Below are positions 1 through 11,617 of a DNA stretch of 64,000 bases, piece after piece. The stretch spans positions 76,358,696-76,422,695 of the forward strand of contig JALGQZ010000003.1 of the NCBI GenBank assembly GCA_023105745.1. Direction: 5' to 3'. Below the pieces are notes generated by a model. That model ran no database searches. It was given only the letters and a program-made list of their open reading frames with translations, and was not told where the DNA came from. Numbering within the stretch: the first letter of the stretch is position 1; the number at the start of each line of letters is the position of its first letter. Both the position numbers and the translations under genes were made by a program. This stretch comes from Austropuccinia psidii (lineage: Eukaryota; Basidiomycota; Pucciniomycetes; Pucciniales; Sphaerophragmiaceae).

Positions 1-1389
1 CTATGTGGTAACAGTGGTGATGAGTCTATTGAGGACCTGGGTTGCAATGCTCTAATATCTTTGACTGTAAAGAAACACTACAATAATTATATTTTAATTA
101 TATCAATATAATCCTAAGAGTACTACTGGTATAAGACAGTTTTACTACGTAAGGATGCTAATTCATTATAAGATGAGTCTTTTCCAGTGAGGAAAGACCT
201 GCTTTTATCTCCTCTGAGGACTGTGAAAGACTGGTAGGCTCTTCACACGTCTACAGAGTGAAAATTTTCACTCTGGAGGCTGGGTTGTGGTTCTGTACCA
301 TCAATTCTGACGTCAGCATAGTCAGAATTGTGGTTTTTGGACCACAAAGGATCATTCTGGATCAATACAGGGTGAAAAAACTCTTCACAGGCCACGTCAG
401 CACCATTGTGACGTGTCCAGAGTGTCTGGATGACTAATATTAGTCATTCTGGGCGGGTTTAAGCTTTAAACAACCATTATTTTAAGTATCAAGCCAGTAC
501 TGGTTGGTACAGGTTTGGTACAGACCAGTATTGGTCAAAATACTTCCAACCAAGATATCTTAGTCAGTTTTTGAGATATCAAGAATCCAAGAGCACAGAA
601 TTGAAGGGCTTAATGAGCTCTTCAATTTGATATGCTTCATGCTTACCCTTCTCTAAGATAGCAAAAGCTATAAGGACTTTAAGTTTCTGGATGTATTTTT
701 GTACATCAGTATGAGGCTTCAAAACCTTCCAAGCCAGATATCTTCTCCAATTTAGAAGATATCTGTATTCCAATGATACAGTATTGTAGGGCTTGATTAG
801 ATCTACAATTTGATATAAAACACTTTACAGCTGTATGAATATATTCCAAAGATACAGGGGTTTCTTTATATGGTTAGTTTCAGAAATCCTGTATTTTGAG
901 ATGTAAACCTTTAAACCAAGATCCCTCTGTCAATTTGGAAGATAGAGGGGTCTAAGGTATCTCAAGTTAAAGCTCTCACTCAGACCTTCAATTTGGCTGT
1001 ACTTCTGTACAGTTTTGTACAAGCCCTCCTACACCTTTGAGGGGTTGTTGGTGAAAAAAGGTGGTATAATGGTATCTCTTGATTTAGGAGTGCTACAGAT
1101 GAATAGATGATACCATTGGATAGCTCTACCTTAGAGCTTCAAGAAAAAAACCATTCTGGTTGGGGTTTCATGAAATATGTATAAGTTAGATTAGAGACTA
1201 GAATAAGAGTTTTTGCTTATTTGGTCTTATCTTTGATAGGGCATATCTTTGTCCTTTCTTATTATATTTGAGGAGGTTTCCTCTTTATAATTTACTTGTA
1301 TTGGCTATATTTGTCCAATACTCCTCATACCATTACTTATGGTATGTTGGATGTCATGCTGGTGCTCTGTTTTGAGTCACAGGCTGACA
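1..1389 (-). repeat. 3' LTR of family A element, truncated by window
   Basis: On the minus strand this LTR starts at 1389 with TGTCAGCCTGTGACTC, the same start as the LTR ending at 8254. Interior blocks also match 6950-8254, for example the GTGGTGATGAG and CAATACAGGGTGAAAA segments, although divergence is obvious. About 125 bases of its end lie beyond the left window edge. Confidence 0.8.
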
Positions 1390-1473
1390 CTATCACTGTG
1401 AGGGCACTGGTGTGCTTTTCTCTGTGATAAGTCAAGCCATCTATAAGGAAGAATTTATTGTCCTTATAGGCCC

Positions 1474-2706
1474 TCAACCAGGGTTCCTCCAGCTGGGTTT
1501 CCAGTTCTGGCTCCTGTATTTTTGTTGAAGGAGTTGGAGTAGGATGCTACACTGTTTGTGTTTAGCATAAGATTTCAGTACTGCATTGAAAAATTCATTG
1601 TGCAGTTCTGAGGAACTTATTCCCAGTATGGGGGTTTCTGTCCCTTCTGAATCAGTGTTTCCACTTTCAAGGGTACCACTCCTCGGTGCCCATTCAGACA
1701 ATCTGAAGTTCTTCTTCCTCTTTATTTCCATAAAATGGATAGGAATTTTTGCAGCAACTTCAGGGTCATAAGCTGGATTGCTTTTGACATTGTCCAGTGG
1801 CCATCTGCTAAGGCCATCTGCATTTGTATGGCTTTTACCTTCCTTGTATATGATGGTCATGTTCCCTCTATACTCCTGGATGGCTATTTGCCATCTCAGC
1901 ATGTGCCTATTAGTAGTCTTCACTTTTAGTAAAGACTTCAAGGCTGTGCAGTCTGTGTAGACTTCAAAGACTGCACCCTCCAAATAATAATGGAGTTTTT
2001 CTAGATCCCAGAATAGACATAGACATTCTGTCTGGGTGGCCCCATACCTGGCTTCTGAATCTTTCAGCTGCCGGGATATGTAACATATTACACCTTCTCT
2101 TGGTTCACCATCCACAATTTGTCTTTGGTGAAGGGCTGCTCCCAAGCCTTGACTGCATGTTGCATCTATATATAACTTGAATGGTAGTTCAAAGTCAGGC
2201 AAGATGAGCACAGGTGCATTGGTGAGTTCATATTTGATCCTCTCATATGCATCCCTCCTTTCCTTGGTTATTTCAAAAACTACATCCTTTGAGCATAACT
2301 TGTATAAACTACTGGTTATGTGGGCAAAGTTTTTGATGTGGTTTCTATAGTAGCTAGCAAATCCAAGGAAAGATTGCATCTCTTTGATGTTCTTTGGTAC
2401 TGGCTTTTGCAGTACTGCTGCTAATTTGTTCTGGTCAATTGCCAGACTAAGGCCTGAGACTTTGTGTCCTAGAGCTAGTAGCTCTTGTTGGCCAAAATTA
2501 CACTTTTTAAGTGAAATTTTCAGATTGATGGGTGTACATTTACTTAGCACTCTGTCTATGTATTGTACATGGTCTTCCCATGTCTCTGAGTATATAATAA
2601 TATCATCAATATATACTACCATCCAGCCTTCCATTATTTCTTCTTGAAATATGGTGTCCATCATCCTTTGGAAGTGGGCTGGTGCATTCTTGATTCCAAA
2701 TGGCAT
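1474..2706 (-). pseudogene. Ty3 pol fragment: reverse transcriptase C-half and RNase H (family A)
   Basis: This 410-codon open stretch has the RT motif MPFGIKNAP, the catalytic YIDDI, the connection segment [10 protein letters not shown], and RNase H with [17 protein letters not shown] and [10 protein letters not shown]. It joins the upstream pol piece (2754-3431) through a frameshift near 2757 and an in-frame TAA near 2718, where the reading frame changes between conserved blocks. The last 14 residues look like an out-of-frame tail. No integrase follows. It belongs to the metavirus-like Ty3 lineage and is non-functional. Confidence 0.9.
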
Positions 2707-2753
2707 CCTGGTTTACTCATATATGCCCATATGGCATATTATTCTGAGCAACT

Positions 2754-3431
2754 TCATAGATTTGGTTTAACTCCATTTTGGTGGAAGCCTTTCATACAAT
2801 CCATCTTGGTTATGTATTTGGCTTTTGCCAGCTTATCCAAGGCATGAGGTATCCTTGATAAAGGGTACCTGTCTGCTTTTGTGTAGTTATTCAGGGCTCT
2901 GAAGTCTCCACACAATCTAGACTTGCCATCATGCCAGGTGATCAGGACAGGAGTGGTGATTTCCACTATTTCATTCTGTCCAATCTTCCTGATGACATCC
3001 ATGTCCAGGAGCTCATTGATGTGTTTTTCAATTTCTTTCCTGGTTTCCAGACTTTCTGGATAAGGAGGTCTCCTCAGCATGGGTGGATAAGGTCTTTCCA
3101 CATCCAGATATAGTTCTATATCATGGCCTTTAATCTTGCCTAGTGGTGCTTCACCAATGGCAAATGCTGGTCTGTTCTTCCTCAGCATCTTCAGTAAACT
3201 TAGTTTTTGTTTACTGGTGAGGGTAGTGCTAAACTGTCCCTCCTTGAATTCCTTCAAGAGTTCTTCTAGTGGATCTTGTGAAGATATGTGGTATATATCA
3301 AGTGAAAATTTCTTTTCCTTGTTGGTACCAATGGTGATGTGCCTGTTTTTACTGTTGTAAATATCTATGCCATACATTCTCTGGTAATCTGTTCCCAGTA
3401 AAAACCCTTGGATGTGGGCATCTTCAAGCAC
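2754..3431 (-). pseudogene. Ty3 pol fragment: protease C-end and N-terminal reverse transcriptase (family A)
   Basis: This fragment contains the end of the protease-like domain (FLLGTDYQRMYGIDIYN), the linker and the RT fingers (VEITTPVLITWHDGKSRLCGDFRALN, given here only as landmarks around residues 160-190). It ends shortly after the KGFHQNG motif. It lies in the same frame as 3462-4373, separated by an in-frame TAG at 3462-3464, and is followed by a frameshift into 1474-2706. It is a decayed part of the same polyprotein. Confidence 0.88.
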
Positions 3432-3461
3432 TACAAACTCTGGGTTGAGTCTGATATTACC

Positions 3462-4373
3462 CTACCTGTGGGGTATAATTATCTCTTTGATAATTGTCCC
3501 AATGGAAGTCATCTTCCCTGATGCACTTTTAAAGTTCTTTGCCTTAGTGGGCAAGAGCTGTTTTTCCCAGTTTGGGAAGTGGTTATCAAGATAATTTCTG
3601 GCCACTATGGAGCAATGTGCTCCACTGTCAATGATCAGTGGGTGCTGAGCATTGTCAATACATACAGTCATTTTTGTAGCTGTTCCCTGTATATAAGCCA
3701 TTCCTTTGGTTGGTGTAACCAGGAATGTTTGTGCATGTTGCATGTGTTTGCACAAGTTCTTGTTGGCAGTGTCCTGTGGCAAGCCTGCTTCCAACTGTAT
3801 ATCTTGGATTTCCAATGGGGTTTCCTCTTGATATTCCACTATAAATTCCTCTCTTGGGTCTTGATCATCATCAGATGGTTCTCTGATGGCATCTCCCATA
3901 GAGTCTGATTCAGAATCCTCTGTTGAAGGTTCTTCTTCAGGGACTTTTTCTATAGCATAGACTTTTTTCTTTGCTTTTGGACAGTTGTTGGCATAGTGGT
4001 CTGTTGAACCACAATTGTGACAAGAATTCTTTTTCCTTGCCACTTCTGCCACTCTTTCTCCGGGTTTGTCTTTAAGCTCCACCCTGAAAGGTTGTTTCTC
4101 TTTGAAACCACTGCTCTTATATGGGGTGAATTTCCCTATATTTGTCCTTTTCCTTATGTCTTGTAAGGTATTGCCTATGTCATCTAGAGTGCAATTTTGG
4201 TTGCATCTGCATTTTACTGCATGTTCTAGTTCTCCTGGCAGTTGTGTCAGAAGTTTGTGATTCCTCATTTGGATGTTCATTTGAGGATCAATGGCCTTAA
4301 GTCTCTTAGACTGTCTAAGACACCACTCATATGGATCTTTGTCCACAGAGTATTTGTCATTCTCAAATGACAT
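3462..4373 (-). pseudogene. Ty3 gag C-terminus with zinc knuckle, plus aspartic protease (family A)
   Basis: The gag capsid end is followed by a CCHC knuckle (CHNCGSTDHYANNC, pattern C-x2-C-x4-H-x4-C), an acidic linker and an aspartic protease with the active-site triad DSG in LIIDSGAHCSIVA. The knuckle binds RNA for packaging and the protease would process the polyprotein. An in-frame TAG at 4383-4385 separates it from the upstream gag, and another TAG ends it at 3462, so the product is interrupted. Confidence 0.9.
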
Positions 4374-4382
4374 GGTCTTTTT

Positions 4383-5882
4383 CTATATCCAAGTTCCATT
4401 ACTGTACTTTTGAATGATTTGACTCTTCCACCATGGCCAGTTTCTTCTGCCATGGATTTCTTTCATTTCTGTGTACCATATACTTGCATGACCTTTAAAT
4501 GCAGTATTTAATCTAGCAGTAATCCAGTAGTCTTGTATGCTTGGTACTTCAATGAAGAGTCCATCAATATAATCTATGAGTTCCATATGATCATATTCTC
4601 CTGATCCAGAGAATTTGGGCCAGTTTGAGGCCTCAGGAATTTGTTTCAAGGCTTCCTTCTCTGAATAAGACATGCCATCTCCATCCTGGTATTGTGATAC
4701 AGATCTTGCCTTATTCAACATCATGGCATCTGGTTTGATGTCATCTGGTTGATATGGATTCTTCATAGCTTGGCCTTGTGGTTGGGGCTTTAAGCTATGA
4801 TAGGCATTAAGCAATTTGTTAATGTCCTGATCCAGACACTCCCTGTCCCTTGTGCTGTGGTGTTGTTCTTCAAAGACTTGGTTCAGTCTTTTGTTGGATT
4901 CTTCAGAGGCTTTGCTCAGTTGAGCATATCCTTCTTGAAGATTCTTAACTATTTGTTCCAAGGAGGCTTGAGTTTGTCTCATCCTCTCTTGGCTGGCTTT
5001 AATTTCTGCAAATTGCTTTGCAGATTGTTCAGCATATTGGGACACTTGTAACCACAGTGTATCACTGTTGATGTTACTCTCAGATGTTACAATGTTATTT
5101 TCAGTCTGAGTGGGGGTAATGTTTCTATTACTAGGACTACTGATTCTAGAGTGGTTTACAACTACTTCTGGTTCTTGTGTACTTCCTTTACCAAATACAA
5201 CAGCTTCTGGATCATGGGGTCTGACTCTTTCCTCCTCTGGTTGAAGGAGGTTTTGTTCTTGCCCTTGTTTCCTTGTCTTCTCCTGGAAACTTCCTGGAAC
5301 TGTGAAGAATGGTGACTCTTGGCCACTGATCTGCTGGTTTCTGAATGGTGTGAAGCCACTGGAGAGCTGATTTGGCCCGCTCCTTGTGAACCTGAAGGAA
5401 TCTGAGTAGGCCCTGTCTGGGTCAACTGTTCTTCTATAGCTAGGATAGTGGCTTGATTCTCCCTTATCCTCTGTGCCCTTGCCTCCAGGAGTCTGTGCTG
5501 CCTGGTAGGATTCCAACCCTTGGTGATTACCATAAGGTCTTTGAAGTCTATCTCTTTTAGACAGATCTTCTGGCAACTTGATCCCAGTTCTGCCCAGTGA
5601 GTTGCTAGGTTGAACCTCTTGTTGTCCATGCTCCATTGAAATAAATCTTTGAGGAGTTGGTGGATCTGAAGAACTTGATCCATATCCTTCCAGTCCTCTG
5701 GTTTGAGGTTTCTGTTGAATTGGAGTGTGAATGGCAAGGTTGATATTATCTCCCTCATTTTTTTGCCATCCACCACTGTGTCCAGGGTGTCCTCTTTCAG
5801 GTCTTCTGGTTCTGGAAAATCCTCCTCTATCCTCTGGCTGGTTCCTTTGAAAGCCAAGGTCTCTGAGGTATACAGGGGACAT
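4383..5882 (-). pseudogene. Ty3 gag N-terminal part (family A), main frame
   Basis: This 499-codon frame has three parts: a low-complexity, Pro/Ser/Gln-rich N-terminal 240 residues; a coiled-coil-like Gln/Glu/Ala-rich block (about 275-350); and a capsid-like segment with NWPKFSGSGEYDHMELIDY and the Trp-rich RNWPWWKSQII. The capsid part aligns with family C gag (EWPTFTGEGEYDHMSF). The first 245 codons overlap a second open frame (5162-5896). The reading frame continues into 3462-4373 after a stop, so one longer gag-pol is the likely ancestor. Confidence 0.8.
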
Positions 5883-5896
5883 ATCAGTGTTTGCAA
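5162..5896 (-). CDS. Overlapping alternative-frame ORF in gag region (family A)
   Basis: This 244-codon frame overlaps the gag N-terminus in a different register. Its composition is protein-like (aliphatic/charged helices, for example LQIHQLLKDLFQWSMDN), ending in a basic Ser/Lys-rich tail. A similar overlapping frame is found in family C (25850-26296). They share a K/S-x-GWNP block followed by a basic helix, and both end in a short Asp/Met/Lys helix. Conservation in two families suggests a real second product or a frameshifted gag. I do not recognise a domain. It could also be the true gag, with the low-complexity frame as the shadow. Confidence 0.5.
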   Translation of the reverse strand: MQTLICPLYTSETLAFKGTSQRIEEDFPEPEDLKEDTLDTVVDGKKMREIISTLPFTLQFNRNLKPEDWKDMDQVLQIHQLLKDLFQWSMDNKRFNLATHWAELGSSCQKICLKEIDFKDLMVITKGWNPTRQHRLLEARAQRIRENQATILAIEEQLTQTGPTQIPSGSQGAGQISSPVASHHSETSRSVAKSHHSSQFQEVSRRRQGNKGKNKTSFNQRRKESDPMIQKLLYLVKEVHKNQK

Positions 5897-6805
5897 GCAG
5901 TCAAAAACTTTATGTTCTTAGGGTATTTACCTTTGACTGTGCCTTGTACAAATTTATTGTCTGCTGACTTGGGCAGTTTGCCTTTTGAAGTTACAACTGG
6001 GTTAATAATTGTAATCTTTCCTGTACAAGTGGTTAAGGTTGGTTTACCTTGTATGGATGCAGAGTTTCATGGTTTTCTACTTCTCTGAGTGGCTATTGGT
6101 GTCCACTTCTTGGCTGTGATGAGACCTTCACTGTGCCTCTTTCCTTTGCCCTTGCTGCCCTCTGGTTCTGAGGGTGTCACTGGTGTGTTGGCCTGTGACT
6201 GGGTCTCAAGTGGGATGTAATTTTCTTCCGCTGAAATCAAGGCAGAAAAAGGAGGGCTTATGTCAGTTAAGACATCTTAAAAGTTCTGGTTTTGCACGTC
6301 TAAGATTGGCCTCTGGGCTTGTATGTTACTACAATGTGCCCTGTATAATGACAGTGTAATTGAATCAACAATTCCACGTCAGAATTACAGCTTTTGGTAC
6401 CCTGTCACACTGTTTGTGTGCCAGTATCCCACAGATACACTTGTGGTTTTCAAGTGTATTCTGTACAAGTGGCTTTGTCTAAGTGCTATTGAGTTAACAA
6501 TACACCTAACCACGCCTCAACTGATGGTTTTTCAGTCAGAGGTGTCCTTATTCAGTTAATAATACAGGACTTATTGATGGCTTATGTGTTTTTATATGAA
6601 AAACACGCCAAAAATAGTTATTTTCAGTGGGTATTAACCACGTGAATAATACTCTTATAATATGAGTATATATATAAAAAGATAAAAAAATATATAAAAT
6701 ATATATTTTAATAGAAAAATTACGCCTAAAAAAGGATAAAACACTGGTTAATAAGTCATAAAGAGAGAAAAGACTTACTTATAAGGTCCAAAAAAAGATT
6801 TAAAA
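5897..6805 (-). other. Leader region of family A element, no clear coding
   Basis: This stretch lies between the primer-binding site and the gag frames. Only short open stretches are seen on either strand. The minus strand has intron-like signals near 5930 (GTAAATACCC), so a spliced leader is possible but unproven. Toward 6600-6760 it becomes extremely AT-rich. Confidence 0.45.
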
Positions 6806-6821
6806 CACGGCCAGGCCCCCA
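6806..6821 (-). promoter_or_regulatory. Primer-binding site of family A element
   Basis: Read on the minus strand, TGGGGGCCTGGCCGTG starts three bases after the 5' LTR end. The same 16 bases follow the 5' LTR of the family C element (24881-24896). Position, TGG start and conservation between two families identify it as the minus-strand primer site. The tRNA it would pair with was not identified. Confidence 0.75.
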
Positions 6822-6824
6822 AAA

Positions 6825-8254
6825 TGTCAGGATGAAGCTATGAAAGAGTGGTAATGTAGGCTATTTACAACTCAAACTATGTTTTTGACACGGTAAAAAT
6901 GCTTTAAGAAGGTTTTGAGATGATTAAAAATAAATTTAAAGGGCTTTACTATAGTGGTTATAGTGGTGGTGAGTGCTGTTGAAAGCCCTGGGTGCAGCTT
7001 TATCTGTTGGGTTACAATAATAAAAGAGTACAATAGTTAAAACTTATAATTATACCTGATTATTAACCAAGAGTAAAACTGTTTTTGACAGTTTACTACA
7101 TAGGTTATTCAAGAGCAGGATGAGGAAGTGATTTTGGCTGTGAAAAGCCCTCCTTTTATCCTGAAATTGAGGTGGAAAGGCTGCTAGACCTTTCCACGTA
7201 GAGGAAGTGAAGATTTTTCACTCTCTAGGACAGACTTGTGGTTTGCAAACAGCCTGTATACCCTGTATTGGGCTCAGATGTGGTTTTGAAACCACATCTG
7301 GGCGGTTTTCACCAATACAGGGTGAAAATTTTCATCTGGGGACCTCACAGCCTGATTCTGACGTGTATGACGCATAGAATGCTGTACAGAAACTTTATGG
7401 GACCCCAGTATTGACTGACATATGAGGTATTGAAGTAAAAACATGCTTCTTCGTCTATTTGACACCTCATATTCATGGTTATGGGATATTATCCCATGGT
7501 AAGGCTGTATATGACAGCAGATGGGATTTTAACCTTGAAATGGTCATAGCTCTGTCATTTTTTGAGATATCAAGCTCAAAATTGGTTCATTTAATAGCTC
7601 TGTATGAGCTCTACACAATGGTACCCAACTTGACATGGTTATCATTAAATATGACAAAGTTATCCCATGTACAAGTATTTTTGTACATTGGCGTGGTCTT
7701 GGCAAAAGCTGTATTAAGCTTGTTTGGCCAATAACTTCTGTTGTAAATGAGCTATGAGGAAATGGATGGCACCATCAGATAGCCCTTATTGTTCTCTTTC
7801 CAAAAAGACCCCACTTTAGGTATCTCACACTAAAACTGTAAAAGTTAGATGAGAGGTGAATGTTTTGTCCACCCTTCTTTGGTCTGAATTTGACCATAAC
7901 TCAAGTAATACTGGTGCTAGCTCAGTTTAGCTAGCACCATTAGATAGCCCTGGCTTAGAGCTTCACTTTGAATACCCATTTGATGGGGTTAAGCCTCTCC
8001 TTCTAGATTTTAGATGAGAGGTGAAAATTAAGGTTTATGCCCAGCAATAACTTTGAGCAGGAATAACTTTGTTATTTCTTGTCCTATGGTGATGGGACTT
8101 ATATTTTCAGAAAGAGGTGAGTTTCCTCTTTCTTTTGATACCTTTTGAGCTAATTTGGCTCAGCTCCATGTTTTGGTGGTATCTTGGCTATACCATTGGT
8201 TTATGGTATTTTGGCTGTCATGATTGTGCTCTGGTTTTGAGTCACAGGCTGACA
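6825..8254 (-). repeat. 5' LTR of family A element (about 1.43 kb)
   Basis: On the minus strand the LTR runs from TGTCAGCC (ending at 8254) to CTGACA (ending at 6825), so it is bounded by the short inverted repeat TGTCAG/CTGACA. It matches the left LTR (1-1389) and the LTR at 17627-19040. The PBS follows immediately. Short open frames inside it, such as 7274-7465, are LTR sequence and not genes. Confidence 0.85.
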
Positions 8255-8766
8255 CTTGTACAGGACCTGTATTTTCCAGACTCAATTAAATCATCAAATC
8301 CTCTCATGGAAATTCTCTCTCTGGATAAGGGCTGGTGATTCTCACATATACCAGGCCCTCTTTCTCCCCCCTGGGGACTTTTCCCCAGTTAATTAATTTA
8401 GTTTATTTATTATTTCATAGATATTATTATCCTTATTTTTGAGGAATTATATTTATTTAATATTAAATTAGTGTTTGCATTTTCTTTCTTTGCCTGTACA
8501 GTATGAATTGGGTGGCCATATCCTTATTAACCCTTCTCTTTTCATTCTGACAGGTTGAAACAGCGGACTCGGACTTGTTTGTGGTTGGCTCTTTTAATTC
8601 TTGCTCTTATTCTTTTGTTTCTGCTTTTCTTATATTTTCTTTTTCAGTAATTCATCTTTTTGAACTTCTAAGTGTATCCCTCTTTATCATATCCTTGAGC
8701 CCTCCATAAGTGAGTCCACATTTACTGAGTGCCAGGCCCTCTTCACCTAGAAGAGCCCCTGTTACA
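8255..8766 (+). repeat. Family B1 LTR fragment (3' part)
   Basis: It matches the reverse complement of 37945-38450, including CTGTACAGGACCTGTATT, the CCTGGGGACTTTTCCCCAGTTAATTAA block and the end GAAGAGCCCCTGTTACA. It starts abruptly at the family A LTR end, so family A was inserted into it. The missing 5' part would lie left of the window. Confidence 0.7.
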
Positions 8767-9706
8767 ACTCCATACTCAAGGACCAGGAGTTGTGCATATA
8801 TGGTATAATATACCATTATGCACCATTTTCTCTCAGCAATCCAATGGTGACACTTTCAGGACTCAATTAGGTGATTCCAAATCAACACCCAAACATATCA
8901 CCAATTTCAAAGGAGCACTTTTTAGCTACTCAGTCTGGCAATTCTCTGGAGGTTACCAGAAGACCATTCAAGGACCCCAATCACCTGGCCCTACAGAAGT
9001 TGGGTTGTCAATTGTCTTCAGGACTATCCTAATGGAAATTCTCAGAGGTAATCAATCATTTCAATCATTGTCAAGGCATCAATTCTTCAGCATCCCTTGG
9101 ACAACTCAGTTGGTCCATACAGGTAGTAATCAAGCATCCTGTATGGCCTTGTCCCAATTTGGCCAATTCATATTCCACTGTGGGAATTCAGTACCACAGT
9201 CCAATTCTCAAGATGGCAAGAGCTGTATTGGCACAATTCAGACAATACAGCCAGGTGACTCACCTTCCAGGATCAGCCTTTCAGCTTTTCACATATACTG
9301 GCCACCTTTCATCACATGGGGACTTTTCCCCAGTTAACTAATATATTGGATTTATTTTTATCCTTATTTCCTTTACCTTATTAAAGTAAATACTGATAAT
9401 CTTAAGTCAGTCATTTGCACCGTTTCTTCTTTGCCTGTCAGTGGATATTGGTTGTCATATCCTTTACCAATTCCATTGTTCTTTCTGGCAGTTTGAAACA
9501 GTGAATTGAGGATTCATTTGGTTGGCTCTTTGGCTTTTGGCTTCTTATTATCATGGCCATTGGCTTCCTTTTCTTTATATCTTTTGGAATACTGGTCTTT
9601 ACCTGTTATTCTTCTGTAAATAAATATATTCTTTTGGAGCCTTCCAAGTGAGTTCTTGATTCCTGAGTCCCAGGCCACTCTTGCTTTCATAAGATCCTCT
9701 GTGACA
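8767..9706 (+). repeat. Family B2 LTR-like repeat
   Basis: It matches the reverse complement of 35310-36276 along its length, including TGCATATATGGTATAATA, TTTTCCCCAGTTAA and the end TCCTCTGTGACA. Its 3' half is related to family B1 (8330-8766), so B1 and B2 are sister LTR types. The long open frame 8729-9337 and its counterpart at 35693-36262 are probably by-products of LTR sequence: their translations drift in frame relative to each other. No known domain is visible. Confidence 0.65.
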
Positions 9707-10660
9707 TGAGCAACTTCTCAAAGAAAGTGAATGAGAGATCATCCCAAGCACTCTGAATGGCTGCATGTAAGTTGTCCATTGTGCACAACTGGTGATGCTT
9801 TGTTACACAAGTTTTCAAGACTTTCCAGAAATTCTCAATTGGATTGAGGTCTGGGGAGTGGTCTGGCTAGGGCAGCTTGTCAATATGATTGGTGGCCTGC
9901 CATTCATTCAATATGTGGGCTGTATGAATTGGGGCTTCATCTTCCATCATTGTGATGAGATCTCAAGTCCTAATATAAGGTGCATTGAACATGTAATTTT
10001 AAAACAGTTGCAAGTGTGGCTCATATACTTCCTGGATAAAAGTAGCGGCTGTTTGGGTACCATCTAAAAATGCAAGAGGGCCTCTTGTGCTGACAATGAA
10101 AGCCCCCATACAATTAGTGATTGTTGGCCCAAACAATGATTAATTTGAAGATTTTATAACATGTATTTTTCTTGAGGCATTTTCCAAACCTGCACCTGAT
10201 CAGCTTTCTTGCCTAATTCAAATGAGGATTCATCAGTCCAAATGATGTGAGCCCATTTTTGAATATTCCAATGACCCAACTGCTGGGCAAAGGTGAGTCT
10301 TTGTTCAAAGTCCAATTGGCTGGTGGCAATACATGATTTCTTTCCCAGATTATGTATTTCCTTGCTGACATTTTTTGGAATTGACTGCAAAATTGTATTT
10401 AAATTAGCTTGTTGGTTTTGAGTAATAAGCACATCCAGATTTTTTTGGTCTGCATCATTCAACAATGGTGGTCAGCCTCTTTTTGGGCAATTGGCACAGG
10501 AGCCATTCTCTCAAAATCATCTGATGGTGTCATGCACAGTCAATTTGGGGACCCCCATGCACAATGCAATTGTTTGGATTGATAAACCAGCTTGTGACAT
10601 CCCTATAATCTGGCTGCATTTCTCCACTCCATGATTGTTGGGAATTGGTATCTGTAATTG
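9707..10660 (-). pseudogene. Tc1/mariner transposase, decayed
   Basis: Minus-strand translation across frames gives the Tc1/mariner order. There is a degenerate helix-turn-helix region near 10480-10640, then HIIWTDESSFELGKKADQVQ with the first catalytic Asp (about 10200-10250). Next comes DEAPIHTA near 9940, and then PDHSPDLNPIENFW with the last catalytic acidic residues near 9810-9870. Several in-frame stops are present, for example LPWP reads LP-stop-P. The longest clean piece is 10154-10465. It abuts the B2 LTR end directly. Terminal inverted repeats were not found. Confidence 0.85.
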
Positions 10661-11617
10661 GGATAAAATCAATTAATTAGTCAATATTCATTTTTTCTTG
10701 ACTGAGTGAATCAAAAAGAAAACAAAAAGAAGTGAAAAAGACAACATGGAATTGAATTGGAAGGAGAATGCATGGAAAAAAAAATTAAAGACTAACATTG
10801 ACCGAGTAAACTGAAGAAAAACAAAAAGAAGCAAAATGGAAAAAAGTTTAATTGAAGCGGAAGGTGAACACAAAACACTTTGAAAGTTAAAGGTGGGGGA
10901 AACAACGTTGGCACCAGCTAAAAATTGTTAAGAAAGAAAGTAAAAAGTAAAACATAAAAAAAACAATGGCGTGTGGATCACGCGCTTTGTGTCCGTGCAG
11001 AAGGTGTCCGAAGACATGTTCCGGGTCACTGTACAGTACTCGTTTTGTTCAGGTTGGCTAATATGCCTCAAAGGTAACTGAGTAGCTACTAGCTACAATG
11101 TGAGGAGTTAATGGTCTTGATCAATTATCGAGAACAGGATTCGCACCAGACTATGGGAGTTTTAGAAACTTTTTACAAGGTTACGTATAATACAGAAGGG
11201 CCCTACAGGAACCATTGCCAATGCGCTGATACAGCTTTATCGTCATGAGTATCTACCCACTTGGTAGCCTCGGCTGAATGGTTGGATTACTCCCCTGCAT
11301 GAGTACCTTTCTATCATTCTGGGACATGCACGGCTTTGAGCTCTCAGCGGTGGATCTAGCTTGGGAGGGGTCCATGGAAATGGGATGGTCCCTGGCAACC
11401 ACAGTTGTGAAATGTCCCTCTAGGAATGAGGCTAGTAGTTTCCTCAATCCACCTGTTATTGGTTTCCTCATTATAAATTTGCAACCTTTCGTGGAGCCTT
11501 TTTCCCACATCCGGGACGCCTTCGCTGAGCCCAATCTGCCATATTTTATCCACAATCATTGTCGCAGCTTCTCATTAGCCATTCGGTAAATAACCACATC
11601 TACAATCGCACGAAACG
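10661..11617. other. Intergenic region upstream of the SOD-like gene
   Basis: The first 250 bases are A-rich on the plus strand with no coding signal. From about 10970 the base composition is more balanced, as expected for host sequence. Short overlapping open frames on both strands at 11253-11589 show no recognisable domain and probably are not genes. The SOD promoter should lie at the right end. No clear TATA box was assigned. Confidence 0.5.

Larger units (their letters stand above)
1..8254 (-). mobile_element. Ty3/gypsy LTR retrotransposon, family A, defective
   Basis: This is a minus-strand element with two related LTRs (left 1-1389, cut by the window edge; right 6825-8254). Its internal region encodes, in order from the right, gag, zinc knuckle, aspartic protease, reverse transcriptase and RNase H. 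The integrase is absent: RNase H-linked coding ends at 1474 and the LTR starts 84 bases later, so the 3' part of pol was deleted. Several in-frame stops and a frameshift show that it cannot move on its own. It appears to be inserted into a family B LTR, whose remainder begins at 8255. The proteins strongly resemble a Ty3 family that I recognise from Austropuccinia psidii. Confidence 0.9.

Noticed and set aside
8729..9337. 202-codon open frame in family B2 LTR as a gene
   Set aside because: The homologous repeat at 35693-36262 keeps only pieces of it in shifting frames; it behaves as LTR DNA.
11253..11589. Overlapping open frames on both strands upstream of the SOD-like gene
   Set aside because: No domain, no signal peptide and mutual overlap; likely chance in higher-GC DNA.
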